Source: Pratylenchus scribneri (lineage: Eukaryota; Nematoda; Chromadorea; Rhabditida; Pratylenchidae). From it: DNA of 64,000 nt. The notes under the pieces were generated by a model, which searched no databases, had not been told where the DNA came from, and worked only from the letters and a program-made list of their open reading frames with translations. A program made the translations under genes and the position numbers. Of the stretch, positions 25,531-36,671 are shown piece by piece; within the stretch, counting starts at the first letter, position 1; every line of letters starts with the position of its first letter. The stretch spans positions 1,984,001 through 2,048,000 of the forward strand of contig JAQSEB010000008.1 of assembly GCA_030063045.1 (NCBI GenBank). Reading direction: 5' to 3'.

Positions 25531-25795
25531 TGATCCCATTTTCCTCCCCAAAACTGCCCTTCTTTTGATTGTTTTTTTTACTTTTAAATGTATTTGTACA
25601 AATTTCGTTGCCTTCTCCAGATCAGAAGCACAGAATTATGATGCAATATTGTGCGATAAACATATTGAAAAATGAGAAAATAATATATTTAGGTGAATTA
25701 TTTTGATAATTGTGCAATTTTTTATTGGTCCTTCAATGAAGGGAATTATTAATTAAAAATGAGGTGGACATGTACAAAATAAATAATAAAATTGA

Positions 25796-28343
25796 TTAAA
25801 CGAGTGGTCGATCCGGTTCCCTTGGCGAATCTGCCCAAGCAAATTTGAGGAAAAAAAGCAAACTGAACAAATTGAGCAATTGGAATACGGCCAAACAAAC
25901 ATAGTCCAATTTCATAAAAACTCTGGCCCATTCTCGTTCAATCTTATTTTTATGATTAAACCTTCTTCGCATTTTCTAACAATTCTCACCTTCTCGCGCG
26001 TTTCTTCCCTTTTCAATTTGGTTCGGAATATTCGTTGAGAATCGGCCACAAATGCGAGCATTGATCGAATTAGGGAAAGTTCCAGACTGAGCCGATCCCC
26101 GGCAGTCAATGTTTCCCTAAAATTTCATTCATAAATTCAATTATTCCCAATAATATTTATACCCGGCTCCAGTGGTCAATCTTCTCATTGCCGTTGTCCC
26201 TCTGCCAGCCCCTCCCTCCACATCCCCATTCGGCACCCTCAACCGTACTCCCGCAGTCCCATTTTGTTGACGTCCCCCTTCATCTTCCCCGCCAATGCTT
26301 CCATAATTCATTTGCCGTTTCCAAACTTTGTCCCTCGAATTCTCCTCTTCCTCTGTTGGTTGATCCGGTTCTGAATTGAATCATTTGCACACATTTTGGC
26401 CCATTCGAGCCAACCTTGATAGAATTCCGTGAACCGTATGCCCATCAATTGTTCGCCCAATGATTTTCGACGGCCCAATCTTTCCTTGCCCATTCCCCCT
26501 TCATTCCCATTTCCTCCCCCGCCTGCGGCCCTTTCAATTCGTCTGGCTGCATTCTTCAGCCTCGGCCTCACCAACGATATTCTGTAGGTCAATTGGCTGG
26601 GCACTTGTGCATTGTCCACATATCTTTTTGAGGCTGTCATAAATGCCATTGAGATGGCCACGGCGACGGCACATAACAAAATGACAGACAAAATGTAATA
26701 GCCAAGCAATGGAATAGAATTGGATTTGGGCATTGCCTATTTTGGGTGGATGGATTAATTCTAATTGGATGTATATAAATTGGGGGTACTAACCCCGGCG
26801 ACGATGCCCAACAAAACGGTCATTGCCAACAAACTGCCCAAACCCAGCGAAACCTGCAATGCCAAATTCATTCAAATTCCCAATTAATTTTGCCATTCCC
26901 GTGGCCCCCAATTTTGCCCATTAAAATTCCAACCGGTTCCTCAACGCGCACCTTTTCACTCCGGGGCCCATCATTTGAGCCGGGGGTGAATATTCCAAGA
27001 ATGGAAAGAGCAGAAATGAGGAAAATTGGCACAACAATGACAATTATATAGAAAATAGGACGGCGACGAAGATTGAAAACATAATGAACCTAAAAATATT
27101 GGCCAAAATAATTTGGAGGAATTGGGATGGGATGGACCTCGGAACGATATTCGCCCTCCTCCAAATAATGCATATCCCGAACGGAAACATTTATTAAATT
27201 CCATTCAGAATTGCCGGCAAAATAACTTTCATTTGGAGGTTGATTGGAATGAACCTGAAATTTAGCATATTTGGAATTATTTTTGGACATTAATTTGTAT
27301 TAATAAATCCATAGTGCCCCCTTTATTTACACGAAATAAAGAAATGTCATGAATTCATTATTAAATCTATTAATGGCCATAAAAATTGTTTTGTTTTTGT
27401 GGAAATTGAACTTTGATCCTTTTTCCAATTTTGTCCTTGAACAATAAGAAAAAGTTGAAGAGTGGGCGTAAAATTGGCATTAAAAAGGAATAGAGGAAAT
27501 GGGGAAAATGCTCTCACAAAGAAGGGGAAGTGGGGGGGATTTGGTTCACGCAAATTGAATTGGCCTTTGGCCATCTCCCATTCCCACCTCCATTTCGTCG
27601 ATCGTCAACAAAGGGGAGGCCAATGCTACGGCACAAAATTGAGTATCAAATGGGAATAATTCGATGCCCAATCGGCAGGTGCAAGTCACATATTGGGGAA
27701 TATTCACCTTTGAGGCACATTAATTGAGCATTTTGGCCACCTCCAATTCACAATACCTTCACTTCGCCGGTATGCCTCAATCGGGCATCGTATTTATCAT
27801 CGGAAAGCATATCTTTTGTGTCCATTGAATTATAGACAAAAATTTTTGGTTGCCAAATGGCCTTGGCCGGCACAATTAATTCCGTCACATTTCCATGCTG
27901 TGACGGATTCCAAGCTAATCTTTTGTCGCGCCATCGCTAAATTTTGTTGGAGAATATGTTTGGCTTTACCAAATTTAATGTTGTTGTAGTAATTGTAAAA
28001 TTTGTAATTGCGATTGTAATTGTAATAATAATTGTACATTTTAAGTTCTTTCCGGAAAAGAATTGTATTGTTTTCCAGCAATCAAAAATGCATCCATTTT
28101 TTTCCTTTTTTGGTCACCTGAGTATGTGAAATTACGTAAGCTGCCACTTGTTCATTTTCCCGCTGAAAAATTCACAAAAAATGATCAAAATGTATTGGGA
28201 GGGTTGAACCATTTCGATAAGAATTCCCAAAACAATTGTGACATTGATTCGGACTGGATGAAGGATATGTTGCGCCTCATTTGGTTGAATACGGCGATCA
28301 TAGTGGTGGAAAAGGCCATTCAAAAGACGTTGATGGAATTCAT
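25796..28343 (-). CDS. Cys-loop ligand-gated ion channel subunit (5' end missing)
   Basis: This is a pentameric ligand-gated channel of the nicotinic-receptor superfamily. Extracellular exons give LLNGLFHHYDRR, RWRDKRLAWNP and the Cys-loop, with 13 residues between the cysteines of CRLGIELFPFDTQFC. The segments RRPIFYIIVIVVPIFLISAL (TM1), EKVSLGLGSLLAMTVLL (TM2), YYILSVILLCAVAVAISMAF (TM3) and LDYVCLAVFQLLNLFSLLFF (TM4) follow. The Glu-Lys pair before TM2, without the Pro-Ala insertion of anion channels, suggests a cation channel. No vicinal Cys pair is seen at loop C, so it is not an alpha-type subunit. The TM3-TM4 loop is long, Gly/Arg/Glu-rich, and contains a 44-bp intron. The signal-peptide exon upstream of 28343 was not found; a frame beginning MHNSISFLFFL at 28749 does not splice in phase. 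Confidence 0.85.
27978..28035 (-). repeat. Dispersed TTGTAATTGCGATTG repeat inside a channel-gene intron
   Basis: An intron of the channel gene contains TTGTAATTGCGATTGTAATT, the same core as the 32-bp tandem array at 12121-12248, followed by a TTCTTTCCGGAA motif close to those near 34830 and 62470. Confidence 0.75.
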
Positions 28344-29411
28344 CTTGAATTTGATCGAATTTGGGATAGACAAAAATCCACAATGGAGCAAATTACCGCC
28401 AAGAATATGCGCAGATGGATTTCCGATCCAGGGCCAAAAGGACATCAAAAGAAGGAGAAGAAGCTTTGAAGTTAGACAAAGGGTGGAGGAGGAAGTGGAA
28501 AATGGGGGCATTTGGCGCAAAGATAAGCGGCCAAAATGAATTGATGAAAATGTAAGAATTGAAAATGAATAAATGGGAGGAATGGATTGCTTTGGGGAAT
28601 GGCACAAAAATTGGATTGACGCTGCTGACCGAGGCAATTGTGCAACTGACGGGAAAGGAGGAGGGGGGAAAGGGTGCCACGCGAGTCGAAGCCGCCGTCC
28701 AAAATGTTATTTTTGTTAGGAAGAAGAGGAAGGAGATTGAATTATGCAAACTGCCCCCGAGGGGAGGGGAGAAGGGAGAAAGGCAGGCGAGAAAATTTGG
28801 GGAAAAGGAGAAGAAATCCGAGAAATGGCCAAAAAAGGCGGCGGTCGTTTTTGTTTGATTGGAACAAAAACAGAAATGAACTTTTTGTGCACAAAAAAGG
28901 TGTTTGAGAGGTGGGGGAGGGAATGTATTCGGCCAATTAATTCCTCACATTTTTGGTGCTGGCAAATATTCGGCCCAATTTGTTTGTTGGCGCAAACTCT
29001 TCTCAATTTCCCAAATCCTCAATTCTGGCATTCATTCCAAAGGCCTCCTCATTTTTGGGCAAATCCAAATTTGGCCGCCGTGGGAATGGCCAGACACAAT
29101 GCCCACCCCTTCCCTCTTTTCATTCATTTTTTGCTGAAGGCCAAAAGAGGCTGGCTGCAGATTTTCTGATTAGCGGATTATGAGGCCAAAATGGAAGGGG
29201 CGATGGAGGGAAAAATTGGATAAAACAATGGAAAAAGGAGGGGGGGGGGGGTGGGAAACCGGGGAATATTCAATTTGGAATTGAAAAAAAAGGAGAAGGA
29301 AATGATGAAGCAAAATCGAATAAAATGGAACAATTAATTGGAAATATAATATTTATAAAAATGAGGAAAATGTTGAGCATTTTTTAATATTAAATGTGCA
29401 CAATTTTGGAA
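28344..29411. other. Intergenic; no gene supported
   Basis: G/A-rich on the plus strand with a 12-base G run at 29240-29251. The missing 5' exon of the channel gene may lie here. Several open frames are compositional. Confidence 0.4.
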
Positions 29412-30588
29412 TCATTTTGGAATTGGCCAAATCCAAATGTTTCGTCTTTTTGAATAGAATTTTTGTAGGAAAATGGAGTGGCCAAAGCCATTGATAATTG
29501 GGAAGAATTGGATGGAAGAAATGTTGATGAAGATGGACGGCATTCCCTGCAAAAGTGGAATGATAATTAAAATGAATTCAATTTGAATTTGCCTCATTTC
29601 CAAATCATCTCCGCAATCCATTTCCTCCCCATTTTCCTCTTCCAATTCAAGCAAAGGCCATTTTCGACTGTCTTTTCGGCCTTTTGGCCCTTTTCGGCCC
29701 ATTTGGAGGATAAAACCAGATGAAGCCGATCCATGGCAAAAAATGAGAAGAATGGCCAAAAGGAAGAGTAAAAGGGAGAAAAGGATTAGACCAGGCAAAA
29801 TTGGGGCCGAAAGGGTCGATGGAACTTAAAATGTGAAATTATTGAATTGAATTAATTTTGAGGAAGAAATGAGGACATTGACAAAGTGGACCGGCAAAAT
29901 TGGAAGGGCATAGACATTCCAAATGGCCAGGGGCCGTGCCAAGACGAAGACAAATGCCACCATTTTGGCAGACCAATGGACAATTAATGTTTTTGGTCTC
30001 TGTTAGGAATGGATGGGGGAATATTATGGCATCGATAATTGGAATATTTTGCCGTCTTTTTGTTCCATTTCCGCCATTTCTTTCGATTGGATGCATTCAC
30101 CGAACAATTCTGGCCAACAAAAAGTGCCCGGAGGGCAAATAATCTTCCCCTGGCAATTTCGAGGATTTGGCTGAAAATTGAAATGAAATTTGTTGGGAAA
30201 AACAATAAAAAATAATTAGAGGTTTAATCTATTCATAATCCCATCTAAATAAGTAAACCACTCTCCCATCTGTGCCAATTCATTCAACTGACCAATCTTT
30301 GTTCGCCACAATGTTGCCCGGTAAAATATTGGGTACATTTGCAAATGTAATTTATTGTGCTATTATTGTTGTTCATTTTATGTCCATTTTTGGTCTTTTT
30401 TCGGCGCAATTCAACGCATGTCCCACCATTCCAGCAAGGGAATGCATCGCATGGACTGCCTTCTTTAAAAGTACAAAATAAATACAATGAATTTGTTATT
30501 AAAATTGACCGTAAATAAGACGTGAGGACACACCAATGCTGAGCACATCGCCACCGATGGAATGGATTTGAACACTTTGATTGGCCAT
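29412..30588 (-). CDS. EGF-repeat single-pass membrane protein, unknown role
   Basis: Exons read from 30588 downward. The first EGF-like module is CDAFPCWNGGTCVEL, a Lys/Asn-rich insertion, then YICKCTQYFTGQHCGEQ. A Cys-rich linker follows (NCQGKIICPPGTFCWPELF), then a second EGF module, CPLVCQNGGICLRLG with CLCPSNFAGPLCQ. A phase-1 junction leads into a helix (GLILFSLLLFLLAILLIF) and a cytoplasmic tail with a basic patch (GRKGPKGRKDSRKW) and an acidic stretch. The tail may be spliced further by a GC-AG intron near 29540-29590. The N-terminus MANQSVQIHSIGGD lacks a signal peptide and follows a stop codon, so upstream exons of a larger adhesion- or ligand-type protein are likely missed. EGF-EGF-TM order is seen directly; the family is not recognised. 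Confidence 0.6.
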
Positions 30589-31095
30589 TTAATATTTATT
30601 TTTTATAAAATTGGAGGGAAATATAATCGTCATGGCAAAAATGGAGGAATGCCGACTATTGTCGTGTGAAGGGGTTCTTCATTTGAGTGTCCCCTCTGGG
30701 ACATTTCCTTGCCCATCCAATCCACCCGCCTTCGCCACCCTCATTTCCTGCCATTTTACCCCTTTCGGCTTCTCAAATTTGTCTTTTTTCCCGGCCAAAT
30801 ATTCCTTGGGGAAAAGCTCGGCGACCCTAATTTTAAAAACCCAATAATCCGCCGTGGGGAAAAGACCGGCGACCGAGTAAAATGACAACAAGTCATAGTT
30901 TTGGTCAGTCTATTTTTGCATTGGACACGGAAGCCAACTGGGCAAAAACGCTAATGAGTTTTGTGGGAAATGAGGGAATACAATTGTCGTTTGGATGGAA
31001 GGAAGGTTGGATTTTGTACAAAGTACAACAATATTTGATATTTATTATGGGAAAAAAATAATAATTAATTATAATACAATTAAATCAAATAAAAA
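30589..31095. other. Intergenic; no gene supported
   Basis: A minus-strand open frame at 30679-30891 has no recognisable domain. The segment near 30780-30860 contains two similar TCGCC(G)-CTTTTCCCC stretches about 40 bp apart. No further structure seen. Confidence 0.4.
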
Positions 31096-34000
31096 TTAAA
31101 TAATTCCGGCAGCAGCGAACAAATCAATGCTTGGATTTTTCCACCAATCACAATTATTGCCAATATGATGAAGAATATAACCCAATTCATGGAAAAAGTC
31201 CCTATCACTGTATTCTTTATTGACAACGACGGCCATTTCCAATCCATTGTCCAGCCGAACCAACATCGATGCTGAACCAGGCATTCGACCTTTTTAATTA
31301 ATTAATTAATTAATTAATATTATTTAATATTAATATTTACCATCATGTTGCCATCCATTAAAGCCCATTATATTCAATGACCAGCCAAGTCCATAACTAA
31401 TTATTATTATTATTTTTGATACAGTATTATTTTCATTTACGTATCATTTGATGCTGCCGTCGGCAATGCCCATTCCTTTATTGCCCAATCACTCAACAAA
31501 TCTGGCCTCCGCTTAAATCCATCAAAATATGCCATTAAACGAAGTAATTCAATGGGAGAAGCAATCCATCCTCCCCAAGGGCCTATTAAAATATAAATTG
31601 AAGTGGATTCATTGAATGAATGAATTAACCAATTCGTTCGGCCGGCAAAAGGTCATATGGATTGAATCCAACTCGATTGCCACCAGCCATATACTGTAAT
31701 GGATGGAAGGGGTCACACCAAATTGAATACAAAAAACAGACATAAAGCACTTCGCGCCTATAAAGCTAGAGATAAAAATAAATAGGAAGAATATTTCCCC
31801 CTTAAAAAATCACCTGGACTTCTCGGAAAGCGTTGGTCTGGCCACTTGAATGTCCTTTACTCCAACCTTTTCCCAAATGTTTTTCTTCACGAATTGTTCA
31901 TAACTTAGTCCACTGATCCGTTCAATTATATATCCAAGGAGTTGATAGCCAAAATTTGAATAAATCCACGCCTTTCCCGGCCGCACAATCAACGTTTGTT
32001 CGGCTAAAACCTTTTCAATCAATTCTGGCGTACTTTTGGTTGGCATCAACCAGGCTGGATCCGAATCAACATTATTCCATCCACCTTTAAAAATATATGA
32101 AAATAATTCAATTCCATCTAAATTACCAGAAGTATGTTCGAGTAAATGCCGGACAGTGATTTCGGTGACCCATTTCCCATAGGGAACTTTTCTGGCAAAT
32201 TCATCACCTTTTTGGGAAAAATAGGCAAATAATGAATGAATATATTTTAATTTAATCAACCAAAAATGGAATTGCCCGGACCAAAAACACGCTGATCCAA
32301 TGTTAGTTTTCCCTTGTCAATTACTAATAAAAATAAGCCAATTATAAAAGAATAAATTTGCAAAAATACGCAATAAAATTGCGGCAGCAGTGATTGGTTT
32401 TGAGACTGAACCAACCCTGAATTGATTATCGGTTGTAACCTTAATAATAAAGGATTTTATTAATTCAATAAAACTATGTATTTACCAATTGTTTGCGCCG
32501 CACATTTCCATAGCCAAAGCCTAATTCAATTAGATGAATTACTGTTACCGTATTTCCTCTATTATTGCCCCTCCCCCTCTAATAAGTCTATGAAGGGTCT
32601 CTGAAAAATAGTGACTCCAGGGCCATTAATAAAGGAAATACGGTATTCAATATTAAATTCTAACCAGCTGCATATTTCAATTGTTCATCGCGTGAGATGG
32701 CCACGGAAAGCCCTAAAAGATAATTTTATTCATTAATATTTCCTTTTTTTGAATAACCAGGAATGTCAAGTTCTCTCATAAAACTAAAAATTAAATTCAT
32801 TAATTTCGAAAAATGGATGAATTTTAATAATAACCGTTCAACTCTTTTTGCAACAAAACTCAATTGATCCGGCTGTAATTGAGGTTCGGTGCCGGCCAAA
32901 TATGATATTGGAATGCTTTGAAATTACAATAAAATTATTAACAATGCCAACAATGCCTAAAGGCCTTTCCTATTCATCCTACTGTACCCCCACTTTTTGC
33001 CTAATCGTCCTGTCTGTCACCCTATCAATCAAATATTGCCTCAATCTGTCTTTTAAACCTACCCTTTTTCCTCTCCTACTGTTCTTTTACCCTTCACATT
33101 CATATTATCACATTTTTACGCGCAATTAATAAAAAATAGTTATAGTTTCCCTTTATCCATATCCCCTTCTTCGGCGAAAACCCGTGGCGAGAGCCTAGTC
33201 CCAGTTCTCGCCTTAAACAACCTTAAATTAGGACTAATAAAACTCACTCTCGATTCTGTGCCCATATTTCTGGTTCTTTTGGGTATCGGAAAGAATGCAC
33301 ATCACTCCAAAGGACCACAAATTGCAGACGACCATCACTTGGATTGATGAAATGTGAAATTTGTCTGGGCAAAATTGTGGATTGAATTGTCCGTTGTCCA
33401 TGAAGAGAATGCGGCGATTGGAATTTTCTGTGCATTTGGCGTAAATCTGCGCCAATTTCAATCCAATGTCGATGCCCGGGCAAATATTCCCAAATTGCAG
33501 AACAAATTATCTAAAAATGAATATTATTATAATAAGAATAACATGATTTGGACCTCATCCACATTGCGAAAGACCCGAAATTGGACAGCAATATAATCTC
33601 TTTAAAATAATTCAAAATTGAATAATTTTGTTTTTTTTTTACTTATTTGAGAGTCTATCATTTATTTCGAGGCATTCCGAAAGGCTAACACCATAATGGG
33701 CTTCGTAGGGAACAGAACGAAGCACCGGCTTCTGCCAAATTCCAACATATCGAGCCGTCTTCTAAATTCGTTCAGAGCAAATTGCCATATTCAATTAAAA
33801 TTACATTCCTGACGCTGTACCCGCATAGACTGATTAATCGAAATCCTTCGCGTTCAAAGAATGCCTTTTGTTGGTCTGATTCTGGGGAACCGGGAAACCA
33901 TATCTTGGGGAATTATTTTGTATCTTTCAATGCAATAAATAAAAACTTACCCTTGAATTGATGCCCGGAACTCGTTCCCAATATGTGCTGAATTGAACTT

Positions 34001-35471
34001 TGCCATCTCCGTCATCATCTTGTCCACATAATTGGCTCAATGCCAAATCAACTTCCTCATTTTCCCTGGTAAAATAAACATCCTTTTTCCAACAAAAAAT
34101 TAAGCTTACTGAGCTTCTTTGAGTAATTCAGAATAAGATAATGGCTCAGGTTTCAAAAAGACTGGACCAGAAAATCGATGCATTATTGCATAATAATGCA
34201 GTCGATTGTCCTGTTGATCCCGGAAATGCCCCATTGAAACAAGACGGCCTTAATTGAATAAAATTGTAACGTAAATATAAATTCACCTCCATAAGAAAGG
34301 CTGCATGCTAAAACATTGTCTACGGCACGTTCTCTCCCCATTACCATAACCCAATCTCTTTAAAAAGATTCATCATTCAATGAATTGTTAATTTGCTAAT
34401 TGTACCTTTCCCTTGGTGATGGTGGATGGACAATCTGAAAAAAGAATATTTAAAAAATCTGAAGTCCTCCTAATCTGGTGCTATAAGTTTGGGACGAGAA
34501 CTGGGCCTAGGCTCTTGCCCTGGTTCTTCGCCGGAGGCCTAATCCCCCAATGACCCAATGAACGGGATAGGGAAAAAAAGTGAACATGGCTTTAACTTAT
34601 TCTTTATTAATTGTGCAGGAAAATTTGATAATAATGTGAAAGGAAAACGAGTAGGAGAGGAAAAAGGGTGGATTTAAAAGACAGATTGAGGCAATATTTG
34701 ATTGACAGGGTGTCGGGGCGATTAGGTAAAAAGTGGCGGTACAGTAGGTTGAATAGGAAAGGCCTTTAGTTAGGCATTATTGGCCTCGACAGAAACACAA
34801 TTACAATCCTATCGGAATAAAGTTAGAAAATTAAAATTACAATCCTTCCGGAATGAACTTATAAATTACAATTACAATTGCAATTACAATCCTTTCAGAA
34901 TGAACAGAAATTAAATCCTTCCGGAGTGAAACACAATTATTTTAAAAGGCAGATTGGAGTAATTTGATTGATATGAAGGTGACTGACGGCCGATTAGGCA
35001 AAGTTGCGGATACAGTAAGAAAATAGGAAAGGCTCCTAGACATTGCATTGTTGGAATGACAAGAACTATTATATTCTTTACCTGAGTATTAGTCACTTTT
35101 GTTGCCACTTTCATTCCCATCCCCGGTGTCTCTTGCCCATAAGCACCGGCATTTTTTCTACAACTTGGCCGTTCCTTCATTTCCTTTGTTTTAAGATCCA
35201 ATGCCCTTCGTTTAAATCGGCGGAATACAAAATTGGACATTTCAGAGTGTATTTCAGGGTGGATATCTCCGAGTATAGGTGTGGAGTGTGGATTAAAACC
35301 AGCAGGCTGATTGACAATAATATCCGGTGGAATATCCCCCAAACCATCACGGGGTAGTGTCAAATTGGTTGAATCATAAAGTATTGGGAAGCAACGATGA
35401 TCCGTGGATTCTGCTGCACAATTTAGATGTAGGAAAATAGCAATTATCAGTGGCCAAAAGATGGAAATCAT
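31096..35471 (-). CDS. Secreted beta-lactamase-fold serine hydrolase with N-terminal repeat module
   Basis: A multi-exon gene of roughly 650-700 residues. The start at 35471 gives a signal peptide (ISIFWPLIIAIFLHLNCAAES); an upstream Met at 35528 is possible. The middle exons (about 34430-33245) encode sequence such as EGFRLISLCGYSVRN and ARYVGIWQKP, YEAHYGVSLSECLEIND, which resembles bacterial tandem repeat domain 1 seen next to beta-lactamase domains in fungal polyglycine hydrolases. A phase-2 junction (33242 to about 32905) leads to the class C/S12 hydrolase: RVGSVSKPIT (Ser-X-X-Lys nucleophile), RHLLEHTSGN, IYSNFGY (Tyr-X-Asn) and HDGRMPGSAS (third motif). All catalytic motifs are intact. 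The two longest introns hold mobile repeats. Joining both halves in one gene rests on splice phase and continuous homology, not transcripts. Confidence 0.75.
32548..32643. mobile_element. 96-bp MITE with TA duplication
   Basis: Terminal inverted repeats of about 20 bp (left CCGTATTTCCTCTATTATTG, right the near-complement ending GGAAATACGG) are flanked by TA on each side (32546-32547, 32644-32645). The size and TA target duplication fit a Tc1/mariner-type MITE. It lies in an intron of the serine hydrolase gene. Confidence 0.8.
32950..33225 (+). repeat. Interspersed repeat, copy 1
   Basis: Starts AATGCCTAAAGGCCTTTCCT and ends near AGTTCTCGCC. It matches the reverse complement of 34490-34783 with scattered mismatches and small indels. 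It lies in the intron that separates the repeat-module exons from the hydrolase exons. Confidence 0.85.
34490..34783 (-). repeat. Interspersed repeat, copy 2 (inverted)
   Basis: Reverse complement of the repeat at 32950-33225, sharing blocks such as AATCAAATATTGCCTCAATC and CCTTTTTCCTCTCCTACT. It lies in the first long intron of the serine hydrolase gene. No coding capacity seen. Confidence 0.85.
34787..34925. repeat. Degenerate ATTACAATCCTTTCCGGAATGAA array
   Basis: At least four imperfect copies of an ATTACAATCC(T)TTCCGGAATGAA unit, separated by AATTACAATTACAATTG stretches. Related copies occur near 62430-62530 and 28010-28050. Confidence 0.7.
34940..35053 (-). repeat. Interspersed repeat, copy 3 (partial)
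   Basis: Partial copy in the same orientation as 34490-34783. It shares AAAAGGCAGATTG, CGATTAGGCAAA and ATAGGAAAGGC blocks but is clearly diverged and shorter. Confidence 0.7.
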
Positions 35472-35962
35472 GAATCCATAGATCTTAAACGGATTACTCT
35501 TTGAAAGAATAAATCCTAAAATGGTCATTAGACTCTACACTCTAGTACTACTACTATTTTTCTATTTGTTTTGATTTATTTCGACAAAAGATTGAATTTT
35601 AGGAGGTATTTTTGCGCCGACAAGAGTCTGCGAGTCTGCCACCTCACTGCTGGCCAACTATCATGCTCAAGTATGGTTGGGAAGAATGGACACATTGGAT
35701 GGTCATTGAAAGGAAAATACAAAGAGGCAACAATTGTGGCCACCAAATAACTCAGTCAGCGATGGACAATTCGATAAACACAAAGAAATTGGGGGAGTTG
35801 GTTTTTTCGATTGGAAATGGAAATGGGGAAATATATTATAATTCACAACCCTTTCAGCAAATTTAATTTTTTTTAACATTTATATTCCAACAATTTAAAA
35901 ATGGGAATAACCCAAACAATCTTTAACAATGAATGTCCATCTTTTCTTTATTGTTTATTCGA
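35472..35962. other. Intergenic with a possible decayed coding fragment
   Basis: The plus strand at 35612-35760 contains pieces (VWLGRMDTLDG, then LKGKYKEATIVATK in another frame) that faintly resemble the start of a protein kinase domain broken by a frameshift. The rest is AT-rich spacer. Confidence 0.3.
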
Positions 35963-36485
35963 TCATTCATCAATTGTTTCTTCTGTGTGTTTCCCCTTCA
36001 AAATTCCGGTCACACGAGTACGGCCGGCCGCTTTTCGTTCGAGAAGGGCGCGTCGGTCTTTGTCCATTTTCAGCTTGGTGACGACCACATTTGAGGCATG
36101 CACTCCAACATGGACGGTCGTTCCATTGGCCTTTTCGCGGGTAATTTTGTCAATATGGACGACAAATTTCTTTCTGGAATTGGATTAATTTATATTTAAT
36201 AATAAAATAAATGGTTTAACCTGTAGACGCGCATAACTCGACCACCATTCCCTTTGAAATGACCGCGAGTGACGGTGACCTCATCATCAAGTCTTAATTG
36301 TTTTATATTTTAATTAATGAGTCAAAATAAATTAACCGAATTGGCACAGAACGAACTCCGTGTTTGTTGCGCAAATCCTTCGAAAGTGGTGCCGACATTA
36401 AACGCCGACGAATATGCGATGGAGCATTGAAATGGCGTTTTCTCGATTTGCGGGCAGATGAAGAAACATATGGATTCAGCTTCAT
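35963..36485 (-). CDS. rpl-26: 60S ribosomal protein L26 (uL24)
   Basis: Large-subunit ribosomal protein. Three exons: the first (from 36485) encodes [19 protein letters not shown] and [19 protein letters not shown]; the second [17 protein letters not shown] (the KOW motif) and VMRVYR; the third [17 protein letters not shown] to [11 protein letters not shown]. Length and every block agree with eukaryotic L26. It starts about 190 bp downstream of the carrier gene on the same strand, short enough for a shared operon with trans-splicing. Confidence 0.95.
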
Positions 36486-36671
36486 TTTTTGATATCTTCT
36501 TTTGATTTCTCTGTTAAACATTAAAAATGTAATTAATAAAATATAAAATAATTGAATTGCAAAATTATAACAATTAAATGAAATGATAAATTGAGGTATA
36601 AATTATTTATTTAATATTAAAATTGATGGCAAACGAAATAAAAACAATTCATACAAAAAAAGGTAATATCT

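Noticed and set aside
28393..28749. Signal-peptide-like start MHNSISFLFFL as the missing first exon of the ligand-gated channel
   Set aside because: All GT donors in it leave phase 0, while the next channel exon needs phase 1.
34860..34900. Possible CRISPR-like spacing in the ATTACAAT repeats
   Set aside because: Units are degenerate, unequally spaced and in a eukaryotic intron; they are an ordinary dispersed repeat.
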